From Crambe crambe (lineage: Eukaryota; Porifera; Demospongiae; Poecilosclerida; Crambeidae): a DNA stretch of 64,000 nucleotides. Positions 39,701 to 42,700 of the stretch are shown here, one piece after another (position 1 is the stretch's first letter; each line of letters begins with the position of its first letter). Location of the stretch: contig OZ004583.1 of the NCBI GenBank assembly GCA_963924555.1, positions 6,710,582-6,774,581 of the forward strand, written 5' to 3'. The position numbers and the translations under genes are program-made. The notes under the pieces are model-generated. The model was not told the origin of the DNA. It saw only the letters and a list, made by a program, of their open reading frames with translations, and made no database searches.

Positions 39701-42700
39701 GGATATACAGAACAAAGATTCCATCCTTCTTGTTTCCTTACTTTTTTGTGCAGTGGTCATCCCTACATCTTTTTTCATTTCACGAAATGCTTTTTCCCTT
39801 ACTTGTTCCTGGTCTTTTTTTCCTCTCTTTTATGGTTTTAGCTATGTATAGAGTTCATTCTTCTATGTGTATGCAGGGACAGATGAAAGAAGAATAGTTC
39901 TCCAATAGCATACCAGCCCAATCACTATCAACGAGTCAAGGTGGAGGTAGAAGATGCTGAAATAGAGTCTACCTTGTTGAATCTAAATCCCCGAGTCGAT
40001 ACAGTAGTCTATCATCATCATCACTATTCTAGCTACATATACCTATACCTAGCTAGCTAGCTAGAGGCAGCTGAATAATATTATAATTTCGAATAATTGG
40101 ATATCAAATACATGCGCATGCGTATTATAGAAAAGATGGCTTCTTAATTGAATTAGTCGAGTGCTGTGCTCCTTAGTGTCTCCTTTTTCATCGACTCTTT
40201 CGAGGATCAACGAGTAGAAAAGATCGTAGTTCGTAGAATTTGGAGTGGATTTGTCCAGAAATCATAGCTGTAGCTTGAGTGGTTCGAGAGATATGGTTGT
40301 CTAAGAAGAATAATAAGAAGAAGAATAATAATAATAATAATAGAGAAGAAGAAGAATATAGCGATTTACCTGCTTGCCGTATTTCTGAAACGGTAAGCTC
40401 CCTGGTCCTGAAACTTGGTCTGCACATTGTAGTAGGCTCTAGTAGGCTGGATAATCATTCACAGTAGCTTTTGTTAGGTCTAAGTGGGGGAACTGGAATT
40501 TCACTTTTGTATTAGTCTATAGGCGGCGCGCGCGGCCGTCCGAGTCATCCCTACATAGAGAGTGCTACCGCACTCTCTGATAGCCCCAACAGTGACTTTC
40601 GATATCTAGCTATTCAGGTTGTTAACTGACTTGGTGCATTCCCAGTTAGTATTAGAGTGTCTTCTCTGAACCCAGGCTATCACTCCTGTTCAGACTCAGT
40701 AGCTAGTCTCTCAAATAATGAACCCTCATATGCTCTAATCTGGCAGCTCTGTGTTCTGCTGACTCTGCTCTCCTTCTGGCTCTCATTTGCTCTGCTCTTG
40801 CAGCATTATCTTCTGCTGACTCTGTACATTCCCTCCTCCTGGCTCTATCTGTCGCATTTCTTTGCTAGTCTTGTTTTTCTCTGTTCCTTTGACTGTGTTC
40901 TCCTTCTAGCTCTGTCTCTTTCATTTCTTTCATGAGGTCTTGCTCTTCTTTGCTGGTCAGTTTCTAGAGGGTGTTCTGGGGCCCTCCTTCGCTTGTTTTC
41001 TGGTTCTCTGGGTTCCATAATACTCGCTACAATAGTGCTTCAACTTCAAGCTTAACGAAAACGATTGCTTATTATGACGTTGCTTAGTAGCTATTTCGTG
41101 CGCATGCGTAAGCGCATGCGCATTTTGAGTGACGTACGTGTAACATATAAATATCACAATTTTCCATTTTGACCGATTAGTGTGGGGCTTCGCTCGCTTC
41201 GCTCGCTCGCCAACTAGCTATTCAGGTTGTTAACTGACTTGGTGCATTCCCAGTTAGCATTAGAGTGTCTTCTCTGAACCCAGGCTACCACTCCTGTTCA
41301 GACTCAGTAGCTAGTCTCTCAAATAATGAGCCCTCATATGCTCTAATCTGGCAGCTCTGTGTTCTGCTGACTCTGCTCTCCTTCTGGCTCTCATTTGCTC
41401 TGCTCTTGCAGCATTATCTTCTGCTGACTCTGTACATTCCCTCCTCCTGGCTCTATCTGTCGCATTTCTTTGCTAGTCTTGTTTTTCTCTGTTCCTTTGA
41501 CTCTGTTCTCCTTCTAGCTCTGTCTCTTTCATTTCTTTCATGAGGTCTCGCTCTTCTTTGCTGGTCAGTTTCTAGAGGGTGTTCTGGGGCCCTCCTTCGC
41601 TTGTTTTCTGGTTCTCTGGGTTCCATAATACTCGCTACAATAGTGCTTCAACTTCAAGCTTAACGAAAATGATTGCTTATTATGATGTTGCTTAGTAGCT
41701 ATTTCATGCGCATGCGTAAGCGCATGCGCATTTTGAGTGACGTACGTTACATATAAATATCGCGAATTTCCATTTTGACCAATTAGTGTGGGGCTTCGCT
41801 CGCCAATTATTGAAGGCAGCTTAATTTTGATTTTTGTTGACAGAAACTGTTAAAGTACAGACTAACCCTACATGGCTTTTTTATTTAGCATAAATTTTTT
41901 CCCTTTCATATAGTTACTTCTGTCAGATAATTCAGTTAGCCTTTCTTTGCCAAAAAGTGGTACTGTAGTATGCATGTGTTGGTTATGGTGGTAAAATTAA
42001 AGCTACTCTCATGCTGTCCAGGTATCTAGTCAGTTTCTTTAAGTACTTCCATGCTGTTGTGTATGAAACACACACACCAACACACATCAGCGTGGTTATA
42101 TAGTGTAATCATAATTTTTGGTTTGTATAGCCTGAGCAATGAGTATTATGGAAAGGAAAAGTTGTAGCCCAAGGATCTTCACTGAATGGCATTTGAGGAG
42201 GGTCGTGATGGATCTCAGTGTGGCAGCATATGAGTGCTCATCATCTTTGTCACCTTCATATCTGCTGCATTTTCCAAGTTTATATATTAATTCAACCACA
42301 TCTGGAGCATTAGCAGAGAACTCAGCACTGATTGAAACAAAGAGAAACTTTTGAGGTGCTCAGATCATGGTAACTCTGCAAATTTGGACAAAGTAATGTA
42401 TTTGGTCATCCAACTTGGGTGATTGTGCTCCAACTCCACTATCCTTTGCCGTAATTCATCATTTTTTCTCTGTAGTTCATTATTCCTCTTATTCTCCCAA
42501 GAAGATTTTTTTTTCTAGGCCATAAATGTAAATTTATCTTTTTATCTTCTACACTGAATCAGGGAATCCTTCTCTACATGAGAAAGAGATGGCAGAAGTT
42601 CAGTGGTAGCTTCATCCAAAGGTCAAATCGTGAGCATCCTTGTAATGTTGCTCAGCCACTCTTTATTTCGGTCTCCATAGAAATTTGAATTCTAGCTAGT

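Noticed and set aside
38724-41543. Three similar plus-strand frames of 89-92 codons (MSSLNPGYHS...), hydrophobic
   Set aside because: They are the antisense of an arginine-rich minus-strand reading in a triplicated repeat; hydrophobicity follows from complementing AGA/CAG-rich codons.
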